In this document: positions 24,472 to 34,800 of the stretch, piece after piece
How the letters are laid out: each line of letters begins with the position of its first letter
How positions within the stretch are numbered: the stretch's first letter is position 1
Made by a program: the position numbers and the translations under genes
NCBI RefSeq assembly: GCF_011634895.1
Contig: NZ_SIRR01000025.1
Coordinates: 186,001-250,000 of the forward strand
Direction of reading: 5' to 3'
Length of the DNA: 64,000 nucleotides
Source: Rheinheimera pleomorphica
Lineage (GTDB): Bacteria; Pseudomonadota; Gammaproteobacteria; Enterobacterales; Alteromonadaceae
Notes under the pieces: generated by a model
Database searches by the model: none
What the model saw: the letters and a program-made list of their open reading frames with translations, nothing else
What the model was told of the DNA's origin: nothing

Positions 24472-26676
24472 TCAGAATTGGATGCTATAACGAAGACCAA
24501 ATTCGCTGGCGTCATTGCTCATAATGCGCAAAATATAATCGCCGGTGTTTAACCGCGCGTTATCATAGCGCTTGTCGAAAATATTATGACCATATAAGGC
24601 CACCGTCCAGTTAGCATCGGCAGGTGCATAACGGATATCGACATTAACCAGTTCCCGGTTATCAATAAGCGTCAAACGGCCAGGATCGGAGCTTGGCTCG
24701 CCGTACATTTCGCCACGGTAGGAATAATCAAGCCGTGTTGTTACGCTGTCGCCATTTTCCAGCACATACTCATATGACGGACTGATAGATGCCGTCAGCT
24801 CTGGTGTCAGTGGCGCCACCGGTTTAACACCGCCCTGTTCATCTACATCAACATCGATATAACCTAAACTGGTATGCAATTTAAAATTGTTGGTCAGATA
24901 AATCGTGCTTTCCCACTCTATACCACGTGAGCGCTGTTTCACCACCAGATTAGTGGTATTAAAGCCGCCCTCTGCTGTGGTGCTGACCTGATAAGGTAAG
25001 TCATCATATTCGGTATTAAACAGCGCGATACTCATACTGATATCGGCCGTTAGCTGACCTTTCAAGCCAACTTCATAGTTGACTGCCGTAATGTTGTCAG
25101 ATGCAACAAAACACTCTGGATTGCCAAACAAGCAATAAGGCCGCGCCGGGAACTGGCCGGACTGATAACCACTTTGAATACTGCCGTACAGGTTCATACC
25201 GCTTTCTAAGCGGTAATTGGCTGATAAATCAAAACTGACCTGACTCCAGTCATCCTGTGCGGCAAAAGGGCCAATGCCGACGTCAGCGGTAGCAGACTTT
25301 TTGTCTTTGTTGTAGCGCACCCCACCGGCAAGGCGTAAATCGTCAGTCAGGTTGTAACCCAGATTGACAAACACGGCGCGACTGGTTGCTTCCTGATCCA
25401 GCGCCAGCAGATTAGGGCCACCATTGAAACGGGAATCCTCGCCCTGGCGGTTGCTGCCTTTTTCATTAAACCAGTACAAGCCTGAAACAAAGTCAACGTC
25501 GCCCAAGTAACCGTTTAACTGTAGCTCTGCCGACGTCTGATCGGCATCACCATGCTCCGGGTAATGATCCAAGGCGTAAATGGTCGCGTCATCGTCCAAA
25601 CCGGCTTTATATTCGGAAGAACGGCGGCTGATAATGGCACGGGTAGAGAAGTTATCACTGAAATTCCAGTCGGCAGTAACAGATACACCACTGGCTTTAT
25701 TACTCACCTGCGTCACGTCTTTGGTGCCAGTGGCATTATCATAGGGGTTAGCGGCAACATCGGTATTACGCAGCGGGCCTGACGGCAGCGGCGCACCAAA
25801 GCGCTCACCGGTATAATAGGCACCGTTTGGTACTTCATCAATTAACGTGGTGTATGGCCGTAAACCGCCCTTACCATCATTCGCGTCTGCGGTAACCACC
25901 AGACTGAAATCTTTATCTGGCGCAAATTTAACTGACAGACGACCGTAGCTATCTTCGGTTTCACCAACATCGTATTTGGCGTCAGGTACGTTAATAAACT
26001 TGCCCAGACCATCGCGTTGGTTATACCCGGCGTTCAGGTTAAAGGACACTTCTTCTGTTATGCCGGCATTGACAAACACATCGCCTTTTAACCGGCCACG
26101 GCTACCGGCTTGCAGCGTCACTTTTGTTAAATCGTTCTGATCCGGCTGCTTGGTGATAATATTGATAGCACCACCAATAGAATTACGGCCATACAACGTA
26201 CCCTGTGGGCCACGTAATACCTCAATACGTTCAATATTATTCAGGTTCCAGTTCTGACCTACCTGACGCCCCAAATAAACGCCGTCAACATACACGCTTA
26301 CCCCAGGATCGGTAGTAATTAAGTGATCCTGCAAGCCAATACCGCGAATAAAAGGGTTAGCTGATGAAGTGTGACCGGCAGAGAAGCCCGTTACATTAAG
26401 GTTTGGTACAAACTTACCTACATCGGTTAAATCTGTGATGCCCTGCTGTGCTAAGGCATCGCCGCTGAAGGCACTAATAGCCACCGGCACCTCATAAATA
26501 ACTTGCGCGCGTTTAGTTGCGGTAACGGTAATTTTTTCTATCCGGCTATTGTCATCTGCCGTCTCTTCAGCAGATTGCGCCAACACAGTCCCCGACAGCA
26601 CGGTGCTCAGTGTCAGGCTTAGCAAGCTAAGTCGGGTTGTCAGTTTAGCTCTCTCGTTTTTATTATGGTTATTCAA
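24472..26676 (-). CDS. TonB-dependent outer-membrane receptor
   Basis: 734 residues with a signal peptide ending near SGTVLAQSAEE. A TonB box-like segment, IEKITVTATKR, is followed by the plug domain: VPVAISAFSGDALAQQGITD, NPFIRGIG, VSVYVDGVYLGR, then IERIEVLRGPQGTLYGRNSI and GGAINIITKQP. A 22-strand barrel ends in the C-terminal aromatic (LRYSIQF). It imports a large or scarce ligand using TonB energy. The plug resembles receptors with an RGPQGTLYGRN motif that handle siderophores, sugars or aromatic compounds; the ligand cannot be fixed from sequence. No clear Fur box was seen. It is monocistronic. Confidence 0.93.
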   Translation of the reverse strand: MNNHNKNERAKLTTRLSLLSLTLSTVLSGTVLAQSAEETADDNSRIEKITVTATKRAQVIYEVPVAISAFSGDALAQQGITDLTDVGKFVPNLNVTGFSAGHTSSANPFIRGIGLQDHLITTDPGVSVYVDGVYLGRQVGQNWNLNNIERIEVLRGPQGTLYGRNSIGGAINIITKQPDQNDLTKVTLQAGSRGRLKGDVFVNAGITEEVSFNLNAGYNQRDGLGKFINVPDAKYDVGETEDSYGRLSVKFAPDKDFSLVVTADANDGKGGLRPYTTLIDEVPNGAYYTGERFGAPLPSGPLRNTDVAANPYDNATGTKDVTQVSNKASGVSVTADWNFSDNFSTRAIISRRSSEYKAGLDDDATIYALDHYPEHGDADQTSAELQLNGYLGDVDFVSGLYWFNEKGSNRQGEDSRFNGGPNLLALDQEATSRAVFVNLGYNLTDDLRLAGGVRYNKDKKSATADVGIGPFAAQDDWSQVSFDLSANYRLESGMNLYGSIQSGYQSGQFPARPYCLFGNPECFVASDNITAVNYEVGLKGQLTADISMSIALFNTEYDDLPYQVSTTAEGGFNTTNLVVKQRSRGIEWESTIYLTNNFKLHTSLGYIDVDVDEQGGVKPVAPLTPELTASISPSYEYVLENGDSVTTRLDYSYRGEMYGEPSSDPGRLTLIDNRELVNVDIRYAPADANWTVALYGHNIFDKRYDNARLNTGDYILRIMSNDASEFGLRYSIQF

Positions 26677-26909
26677 TGTTATCTCTCCACAAAATATTGC
26701 ACCGGGTAAAACCCCAGCAGGCTATTAGTATATCTGAATATATTTAACCGCTAAGCGATAGCTGCAGCATTTAGACAGATTTAACGCAGTGGCGATATTG
26801 CACCATAAGAATATTTTCACTTTTGGCTACAGTTTTAGCATTCACTGCCGATAGCCAGCTGCAGGCTATACTAATAGCAGTCTACTTAGCGCACATCAGG
26901 AGCGGTATT

Positions 26910-27539
26910 ATGGCCATTACATCAGGTAATAACGCCTCAGCAACAGCCATCGCACGGCAAAATTCTAATGCGATAAAAGCAGAAGATAACCGTGAGATAA
27001 AAAACGTGGCGGCGCAGGCAAAACAGGCACAAAATGTCGCCATTTTGAAAGCCAATGAGCAGGTGTCATTGCGTAGTAACAATGACTCGTTAAGTCTGCT
27101 GTATAAAACGGCACTGGACGCTATTAATGCCGAGCTTGAGCCAGTAATGGGTGAAAACGCGGCGCAAAAAATTTATGACAGCGGCATAGATACCTCACCA
27201 GAGGCCACAGCCGATCGTATTCTCGCTTTTGCCACCGGCTTTTACAGCCGCTATAAAGAGTTAACCCCGGATAAAACCGAAGCAGAAAATCTAACGGCGT
27301 TTTTAGACCTGATAACGCCTGGTATTGAAAAAGGCTTTGCCGATGCCAAAGACATCCTGAAAAGTCTGAAGGTATATGAAGGCGAAGTAGAAACTGGGGT
27401 CGACAGCACCTATAGCCTGGTGATGCAGGGCCTGGACAGCTTCCGCGAAAAAATGTTCGAGCTGGCCAAAGCCGCTGAGACTGACAGCGATACCAGTGCC
27501 GATAACGGCACTGAACCCGACGTCAGTGCCAGCAACTAA
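26910..27539 (+). CDS. DUF5610-domain protein
   Basis: 209 residues. The start at 26910 is chosen for AGGAGCGG at 26899-26906 upstream; the longer frame begins with 29 unrelated residues. The core reads LSLLYKTALDAINAELEPVM then GENAAQKIYDSGIDTSPEAT, and ends with GVDSTYSLVMQGLDSFREKM, matching the DUF5610 pattern of proteobacteria. The protein has no signal peptide, is acidic and mostly helical. Function is unknown, and neighbours give no clue. Confidence 0.75.
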   Translation: MAITSGNNASATAIARQNSNAIKAEDNREIKNVAAQAKQAQNVAILKANEQVSLRSNNDSLSLLYKTALDAINAELEPVMGENAAQKIYDSGIDTSPEATADRILAFATGFYSRYKELTPDKTEAENLTAFLDLITPGIEKGFADAKDILKSLKVYEGEVETGVDSTYSLVMQGLDSFREKMFELAKAAETDSDTSADNGTEPDVSASN

Positions 27540-27589
27540 GGCATCAAAGACAACAGTTGAACAAAAAACCTGAATGGGGTGTTGTCGGT

Positions 27590-28897
27590 TTAGCTGTTGT
27601 CAGCCGTCTCGCTGTTTAGCAATCGGGTAACCAACAGCTGGTCTATTTTATAGCTGTCGATATCGACCACTTCAAACTTATAACCGCCGTGCAGCACAAA
27701 GTCAGTCCGTTTTGGGATCTTACGTAAGCTGTACATCATAAAACCGGCAATGGTTTCGTAGTTTTCCGGATTTGGAAAGCTGTCGATATCCAGCACCCGC
27801 ATCACATCCTGCAATGGGGTTAAGCCCTCTACCAGCCAGGAGTTGGCATCCCGCGCGACGATCTGCTCTTCCTCCGAGCTTACTAATTCGCCCATCACTA
27901 TGCTCATCACGTCTTTTAACGTAATAATGCCCACCACCAGTGCGTACTCATTCATAATGATGGCAAAATCGACCCCGGCTGATTTAAAATGCTCCAGCAC
28001 TTCATACAAGGACAGTGTGTCTGGAATAATCAGCGGCGAGCGTACTATGCCCTCTTTTTTCAGTGAAATAGGCTGGTCGTGCAGCACCTGCATTAAAATA
28101 TCGCGGGTATCAACATAGCCCACCACCTTGTCCAGAACACCATCTACCACTAAAAACTTAGCGTGCGGGTGCTCTGCCAGCTTGGTTTTAATATTGTCCT
28201 GTGATTCATTCAAGGTAAAAAAGATTAAACTTTCCCGTGCCGTCATCGCCGACGTCACGGTGCGTGACTCCATATCAAACACATTTTCCAGCAGCTGATG
28301 CTCATGCTCTTGCAGCACCCCGGCCTGGGCCCCCGCCTCCATCATGGCAATAATATCATCCGGTGTAATATCGTCTTTGCGCATCGTCGGCACATTAAAC
28401 AGGCTGAAAAATAAGTTAGCCAGGCTATTAAACAACCAGACAAAAGGCTTCAGTAAGGTAATCAAAAACAACATTGGCCCAACCACTTTAGTGGCAATTT
28501 TTTCCGGCGCTATCATCGCCAGCCGCTTGGGCATTAAATCGGCAAACAGGATAAACAGCGAGGTAACAAAAAACACCGACAACGCAAACCCGGCACTGTG
28601 CACCCAGCTACCGTCAAACAGTAAAGCCAGCATGCCACTAAAATAAGGCGTAAAAGCCGATTCCCCTAAAATACCGCCTAAAATAGCCACCGCATTTAAA
28701 CCAATCTGCACTATGGTAAAAAAATTGCCCGGGTGCTCCTGCAGTGTCAGCACCTTTTCTGCATTAACATTGCCCTCAGTCGCCATCAGCCGCAGCCGCA
28801 TCTTACGCGATGCCGCCAGTGCGATTTCGGATATCGAAAAAAACGCACTGCAGGCAACCAGTAACAACATCAATAACATATATTCCAACGTCGACAT
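27590..28897 (-). CDS. CorC/HlyC family (CNNM-like) membrane protein with CBS pair
   Basis: 435 residues from the ATG at 28897, which has AGGAGATAAG just upstream. The N-terminal DUF21/CNNM membrane domain (EYMLLMLLLVACSAFFSISE, then NFFTIVQIGLNAVAILGGIL) has four helices. Two CBS domains follow (residues about 215-335; AMTARESLIFF and FAIIMNEYALVVGIITLKDV), then a C-terminal CorC_HlyC domain. Relatives transport or regulate Mg2+ and Co2+ efflux, with CBS domains sensing nucleotides. It is probably a single gene; downstream sequence contains an imperfect hairpin only. Confidence 0.9.
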   Translation of the reverse strand: MSTLEYMLLMLLLVACSAFFSISEIALAASRKMRLRLMATEGNVNAEKVLTLQEHPGNFFTIVQIGLNAVAILGGILGESAFTPYFSGMLALLFDGSWVHSAGFALSVFFVTSLFILFADLMPKRLAMIAPEKIATKVVGPMLFLITLLKPFVWLFNSLANLFFSLFNVPTMRKDDITPDDIIAMMEAGAQAGVLQEHEHQLLENVFDMESRTVTSAMTARESLIFFTLNESQDNIKTKLAEHPHAKFLVVDGVLDKVVGYVDTRDILMQVLHDQPISLKKEGIVRSPLIIPDTLSLYEVLEHFKSAGVDFAIIMNEYALVVGIITLKDVMSIVMGELVSSEEEQIVARDANSWLVEGLTPLQDVMRVLDIDSFPNPENYETIAGFMMYSLRKIPKRTDFVLHGGYKFEVVDIDSYKIDQLLVTRLLNSETADNS

Positions 28898-29076
28898 CTT
28901 ATCTCCTGCGTCAGGCAAAGCGCCCCTAACCAACATAGCGCCTAGTATAACGCTGTTAACCAGGCAAACTTGCTAAGCAGCTGAAAATATTCAACGAAAA
29001 CGGCGACTTTTCAGCACCCACTGTGCAGCAACACACTATACTAGCAGTGGTAATACACTCTGCCCTGGGAGGGGTT

Positions 29077-29433
29077 ATGAAAAAACTGTTAGTTCCGTTA
29101 GCCGCCATATTATTAAGTGGGCCAGCCCTGGCCAATGATCAGTTAGCCGCCAGCTTGTGTGGTTATATTAAAGATGATAACCGTAACCAGCTGCGAAAAA
29201 CGCTGACGGATAACAAGCTAAACGTGCGCAACATTTATGACAGCGTAAAGTGTAACAATGAAAATATGCTGCAGTTTGCCGTACGTAGTGATGCTTATGA
29301 ATCAGGTACCTTTATTATTAAACAAATGCCAGCCAAAACCCTGGCTGAGTTTGATTATCCGGCCTGGGCCAACAGCAATGGCTTTAGCGCCTCGCCACTG
29401 GTAAATGAAATCCGCGCCCGCATTGGTCAGTAA
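29077..29433 (+). CDS. DUF3718-family secreted protein
   Basis: 118 residues starting MKKLLVPLAAILLSGPALA, a signal peptide. The mature domain reads LCGYIKDDNRNQLRKTLTDN then VKCNNENMLQFAVRSDAYES. It keeps the two conserved cysteines of DUF3718, a family common in Alteromonadales. GGGAGGGG precedes the ATG at 29077. It is presumably periplasmic; function is unknown. A perfect 11-bp hairpin follows the gene at 29458-29483. Confidence 0.8.
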   Translation: MKKLLVPLAAILLSGPALANDQLAASLCGYIKDDNRNQLRKTLTDNKLNVRNIYDSVKCNNENMLQFAVRSDAYESGTFIIKQMPAKTLAEFDYPAWANSNGFSASPLVNEIRARIGQ

Positions 29434-29457
29434 ACAACCGGCTAAGTTACGACACAC

Positions 29458-29483
29458 GCTGCAACATCTGAGGATGTTGCAGC
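29458..29483 (+). terminator. Perfect hairpin, probable terminator
   Basis: An 11-bp perfect stem (GCTGCAACATC with GATGTTGCAGC, loop TGAG), 24 bases after the DUF3718 stop. The trailing sequence (AAAATCAACTTTT) is only partly T-rich, so it may act as a weak terminator or 3'-end stabiliser. Confidence 0.55.
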
Positions 29484-29576
29484 AAAATCAACTTTTCATT
29501 TGATACATATCAAGCGCCGCACACCACCAAACTGTACAATTATTAATCAACCATGCCAAGAAGATCCGGGGGGGTT

Positions 29577-30557
29577 ATGAGTACAGTGCTGAGTGTCATA
29601 CTGGCGGGCGGTGCCGGCAAAAGGTTACAGCCATTAACCCTGAACCAGGCTAAACCCGCGCTGAACTTTGTTCATCACCGCCGCATTATCGATTTTGTCT
29701 TAAGCAACCTGTGGCATTCGCACTTTTATCATTTGCTGGTACTAACCCAATATAAACCGCAGCGCCTGCATCAGCATTTACAACGCCACTGGCAAGCGCG
29801 CTTTAAACAACATGGTGACCTGACTTTACGCCAGGCTCCGGCGCAGTTAACTACAGGCACTGCAGGTGCCGTGGCACGTGAGCTTAGCCTGATCCGTGAC
29901 TACCGGCCACAACATGTGGCGGTACTAAGTGCCGATCATATCTACAAGATGGATTATCAACAAATGTTGCATTGCCACCAGCAACAACAAGCAGATTTAA
30001 CCGTCGCCGCTATTGCTATACCGGTTGATCATGCCCGCCAATTTGGTGTCTTTATCGTAGGTGAAAACCAGCGTATTGAAGGCTTTGTTGAAAAACCTCA
30101 AGCAGCTGTGCCACAAATTCCGGGGCGGCCCGGCTATGCGCTGGTGTCGATGGGAAATTATTTGTTTCGCACCACGGTGTTAGAGCAGGCACTAAGTCAG
30201 GTTCAGCCGGGTACAGAGGTGGATTTTGGCCAACACATTTTGCCAACGTTAATCGCTACAGGCCGCTGTTGTGTGTACGACTTTAGCCAAAACCGCTTGC
30301 CGGGCGAGCAAAGCCTGCCGCATTACTGGCGTGATGTCGGCACCTTAAACAGCTATTTTGCCAGCCGGTTAGACATTTTAAGCCACCCTGACTGGTTACA
30401 AGGTCAGCAACAAGCCTGGCCGATACTGGGCAAACGCAGCTGCAGTGAACGTTTAAGCCAGGCCGGTTCAGCGTTATTACCCAAGCACAGTAAAAGCTGG
30501 CTCAGTGCCATCCGGCCACTGACACCGACACAACACCAACACGCGCTGTATTGCTAA
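29577..30557 (+). CDS. Short GlgC-like glucose-1-phosphate nucleotidyltransferase without the beta-helix domain
   Basis: 326 residues. It keeps the sugar nucleotidyltransferase core of ADP-glucose pyrophosphorylase: SVILAGGAGKRLQPLTLNQA (nucleotide loop), LSADHIYKMDY (residues 117-127, metal-binding Asp), GFVEKP (169-174, the sugar-phosphate Lys) and YWRDVGT (250-256). Normal GlgC has about 420 residues with a C-terminal left-handed beta-helix for oligomerisation and allostery; here only about 70 unrelated residues follow the core. It may make ADP- or UDP-glucose without normal allosteric control. No other glg gene is near. A G-rich ribosome site precedes the ATG at 29577. Confidence 0.78.
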   Translation: MSTVLSVILAGGAGKRLQPLTLNQAKPALNFVHHRRIIDFVLSNLWHSHFYHLLVLTQYKPQRLHQHLQRHWQARFKQHGDLTLRQAPAQLTTGTAGAVARELSLIRDYRPQHVAVLSADHIYKMDYQQMLHCHQQQQADLTVAAIAIPVDHARQFGVFIVGENQRIEGFVEKPQAAVPQIPGRPGYALVSMGNYLFRTTVLEQALSQVQPGTEVDFGQHILPTLIATGRCCVYDFSQNRLPGEQSLPHYWRDVGTLNSYFASRLDILSHPDWLQGQQQAWPILGKRSCSERLSQAGSALLPKHSKSWLSAIRPLTPTQHQHALYC

Positions 30558-31811
30558 TCAGATAAGTGCAAAGGCCAGTGCCAGGCTGCGGCCGCTTAAT
30601 ACCAGGCTTATCAGCAGCACAATAGCGCCCAGCGCATTCTGCCAGCGGCTGTTTTTGTATTGGCCAAGCACTGCGTGGTTCATCGCCAGTAATAAACACA
30701 AACAAATCAGTGGCAGTAAAATGCCATTAGCCACCTGGGCAAACCAAATCACCTGCACAGGGCGAATGCCCAGTGATGCCAGCAGCACACCGCAGATAAT
30801 GATAACCAGCCAGGTCAAGCGAAACAGAGGCTGGGTCAGATCCAGCGGCTTGCCTAAAATGCCTGCCAACGCATAGGCGGCGGCTAAAGGGGCGGTAATG
30901 GCCGATGATAACCCCGCCGCCATCAGCCCCAGTGCCAGACACCAGGTGGCGGCATTGCCAAATAGCGGCGTTAAACTCTGCGCCAGCTGACTGACATTCT
31001 CCAGTTGCTGGCCGCTGCCAAAAAAGGCCGCAGCCGCGGTAGACACTATTGCAATGGAGATCAGGCCGCCAAGCGGTATCGCCAGTGCAATATCAGCACG
31101 TGCAGCGCTTAGTGCCGTTGTCGTATCAAGCTGCGCTTTGGGCCATTTTTGCGCCGCGCTGGCCGCATGCAAAAATAGCGAATACGGCACCACGGTTGTG
31201 CCAATTAATGCCACTACTGTCAGCGTGGCGCCAGTGGGCAGCTGTGGCCACAACATGCCCTGCAGCAAGGCCGCGACTTCGGGCTTAGTCAGCACCATAG
31301 TGCCAATAAAGGCCAGGCTCATCAGTAGCACCAGCACAATTAAACAGCGCTCTATCCACTGATAACGGCCAAACCACAGCACTGTTGCCGCAATAATACC
31401 CAGCAGCAGAGCCCACAGGTTAAGGCCGCTGGCTGCCTGCCAGTGGCGGATAACACTGATATGGCCAAACAGCGCATCGGCTCCCAGTGCCGCACCGCTG
31501 ATATTACCGCCCTGATAAGCGCTATTGCCAATGACAATAGCGGCGATAACTAACAGCAACAGCGGCCAACGCAGCAGCGGCTGTGTCACCAGAGTTCGCA
31601 GGTTTTCACCCAGGCCCTGGCCGGTAACAATACCTAAGCGCGCGGCCATTTCCTGCAAAATCATGGTCGCAAATACCGAAAATAGCAGTGCCCACAACAG
31701 CACATAGCCAAAGTTGGCGCCAGCCAGCGACGCGGTGATCACGGTGCCGGGGCCAATAAAGGCAGCCGTTACCAGCGCTGCCGGGCCAAAACGGGAAGTT
31801 TTTGTTGTCAT
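30558..31811 (-). CDS. Nramp-like (SLC11-related) transporter with non-canonical metal site
   Basis: 417 residues with eleven or so helices on the LeuT/Nramp plan. The TM1 region (FIGPGTVITASLAGANFGY, residues 18-36) aligns with canonical DPGN as GPGT, so the metal-binding Asp and Asn are Gly20 and Thr23. In TM6 the canonical Met-Pro-His is Val208-Pro-Tyr (TTVVPYSLFLHAA). It therefore belongs to a divergent Nramp subgroup and may not carry Mn2+ or Fe2+. Its stop codon directly abuts that of the convergent GlgC-like gene (30557/30558). Confidence 0.8.
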   Translation of the reverse strand: MTTKTSRFGPAALVTAAFIGPGTVITASLAGANFGYVLLWALLFSVFATMILQEMAARLGIVTGQGLGENLRTLVTQPLLRWPLLLLVIAAIVIGNSAYQGGNISGAALGADALFGHISVIRHWQAASGLNLWALLLGIIAATVLWFGRYQWIERCLIVLVLLMSLAFIGTMVLTKPEVAALLQGMLWPQLPTGATLTVVALIGTTVVPYSLFLHAASAAQKWPKAQLDTTTALSAARADIALAIPLGGLISIAIVSTAAAAFFGSGQQLENVSQLAQSLTPLFGNAATWCLALGLMAAGLSSAITAPLAAAYALAGILGKPLDLTQPLFRLTWLVIIICGVLLASLGIRPVQVIWFAQVANGILLPLICLCLLLAMNHAVLGQYKNSRWQNALGAIVLLISLVLSGRSLALAFALI

Positions 31812-31880
31812 CAGTAGAGGTTAGCGAAACAGACATGGCGCTACCTTAGCATAAGGCAGCGCCATCAGGGCAAGTGGCTT

Positions 31881-34800
31881 TTACAATAAGCCTTCTTTGG
31901 TATCCAGATGCTCACGCCGGTGCTGCTGGGCAATTTCCTCGGCTAACTGCTGCTTGGTGCGCGTTTCGCGGATCCGCCGCTCGGTTAACCAGAAGAAAAA
32001 CAGCGGTACCACAAACACCGCTAAAAAGGTGGCCGCCATCATACCGCCCATGACACCGGTACCAACGCTGTGCCGTGCACCGGCGCCGGCCCCGCTACTG
32101 AGCGCCAGTGGCACTACGCCTAAAATAAATGCCAATGAGGTCATAATAATGGGCCGAAACCTTAAACGCGCCGCTTCCAGCGCCGCTGTGCCGGTGCTCC
32201 AGCCCTGCTGGGTCTTCATCAGCGCATATTCGACGATTAAGATGGCGTTTTTCGCCGCCAAACCAAGCAAGGTCACCAGACCAATCTGAAAGTACACATC
32301 ATTAGTCAGGCCGGCGATCCACACCGCCACCAGCGCGCCAAAGATGCCAAACGGCATCGCCAGCAGCACCGATAATGGCAGCGACCATTTTTCATACAAG
32401 GCCGCCAGAATTAAAAACACCATCACTACCGCCATGCCCAGCGCCAAACCGGTGGTGCCGCCACTGCGTTTTTCCTGAAAGGCGCTGCCGGTCCAGTCGT
32501 AGCTGATATCAGGCGGCAACACCGTATTGGCCAGCCGCTCAATTTCAGCAATCGCCTGGCCCGAGCTGTAACCCGGCGCAGCGTTACCCAGCAGTTTTAC
32601 CGCCGGCAGGTTGTTGTAGCGCTCCATATTGTCAGGGCCAGAGCTGTACTGGATATTGGCAATCGCCGACAGCGGCACCATCTCGCCAGTGCTACTTTTT
32701 ACATAGATATGCTTAATGTCATCCGGCTGCATGCGATACTGTGCATCGGCCGACATCAGCACCTGCCAGGCCCGGCCATATTTATTAAAATCATTGACGT
32801 AGTATGTACCCAAGGTACCCGCCAGCGTATTAAAAGCATCGCTTACCGGCACCCCCAGCGCCTTGGCGCGCTCGCGATCTAAATCAACTTTTAACTGCGG
32901 TGTATTGGGCCGCCACAGCGTTTGTACGCCGGCTAAAATCGGGCTTTGCGCCGCAGCGCCTTGCATTATGCCCATGGCTTCGGCCAGTTTTTCCGGCCCG
33001 CCGTCACCACGGTTTTGCAGATAAAACTCAAAACCACCGGTATTGCCCAGGCCAAAAATTGGCGGTGGGTTAAACGCCAGCACCAGGGCTTCATTAATAT
33101 GGCCGGTTTTCATAAACAGCTCGTTAACTAAATCGCTGGCGCTGATATCGCGCTCGTCCCAGTCCTGTTGGGTCACGAAAATGGTAGCGGCGCTGTTTTT
33201 ATAACCGCCGCCGATAAAGTCAAAACCGGCAAAGCTGACAATATCTTTATTAGCGGGGTTAGAGCGAATAGCCGCGATCACTTCATCGGTAACGCGCTGG
33301 GTACGCTCTAAAGAGGCGCCATCGGGCAAAAAGATCGCTGCGATATAAAAACCCTGATCTTCATCCGGCACCAAGGAACCCGGCGTAGCGCGCCACAGCC
33401 CGGCGGTAATAAAAATCATACCGCCGACTAACAGCAGTGCCAGCACACCACGACGCAGGAAAAAGCCGACCGTCGCGACATATTTACCGGTAATGCGCTG
33501 GAACAACGCATTAAACCAGAGGAAAAACTTCGCCGTTTGCTTATGCTCGTGGCGTAATATCGCCACACACAGCGCTGGCGTCATCACCAGTGCCACCACG
33601 CCGGATAAGCTAACCGAAATCGAGATAGTCACAGCAAACTGGCGGAACAGCTCGCCGGTTAAACCGCCTAAAAAGGCGATAGGCACAAACACCGCACACA
33701 GCACCATGACAATAGCGACCACCGGGCCAGACACTTCCTGCATGGCTTTTATTGCTGCATCGCGCGCCGATAAATGCTCTTCGTGCATAATGCGCTCGAC
33801 GTTTTCCAGCACCACGATCGCATCATCCACCACGATGCCGATAGACAACACCATACCAAACAGCGTTAGGGTATTAATGGAATAGCCCAGCATATACAGG
33901 CCGGCAAAGGTGCCCAGCAACGAAATCGGCACGGCAAGAATAGGAATTAAGGTGGCGCGCCAGTTCTGTAAAAACAGATACACCACTAAAAACACCAGCA
34001 GCATGGCTTCAGCCAGAGTTTTGACCACCTCGCGAATAGACACCTCAACAAAGCGTGTGGTGTCATAGGGCGTGGCCTGATCTAACCCGGCCGGAAAACG
34101 CTGTTTAAGCTCAGCCACAGTGGCGTTTACTTCTGCAGCGACATCCAGCGCATTGGCACCCGGCTGTAAAAAGATACCGACCAAGGTGGCCGATTTACCG
34201 TTGTACTGGCCTAAAAAATCATAATCGCGTGAGCCAAGCTCGACCCGGGCAATGTCTTTAACCCGCAACGTGCTACCATCAGCATTGGCGCGGATAATCA
34301 CATTTTCAAACTCTTCCACCGTAGAAAAGCGGCCCTGCGCGGTTACGGTGTACACCAACTCCTGCGCATCGGCCGCGGTAGGCGTGGCGCCTATTTTACC
34401 GGCCGCAAACTGGGCGTTTTGCTCGCGCAGCGCGCTTGCTATCTCAGGTACTGTTACTTTTAACTGGCTCATTTGATCCGGCTTTAGCCAGATGCGCATC
34501 GCGTAATCTTTCGCACCAAAGATTTGCACATTAGTCGTGCCCGGAATACGTTTTAGCCGGTCCAGCACATTTAAGGTAACGTAGTTTGAGGTCCATAAGT
34601 CGTCACGGCTGCCATCAGGCGAGTAAAACGCCAGTACCTGTAAAAAGCTTGACGAGCCTTTTTCAACCGTAATGCCCTGCCGTCGGACTTCTTCGGGTAA
34701 ACGCGCTTCTACCTTGCTGACACGGTTATTGACGTTTACCGCCGCCTGGTCAACATCGGTGCCAATTTCAAAGGTAATAAAGATGGTGGTCATGCCCGAG

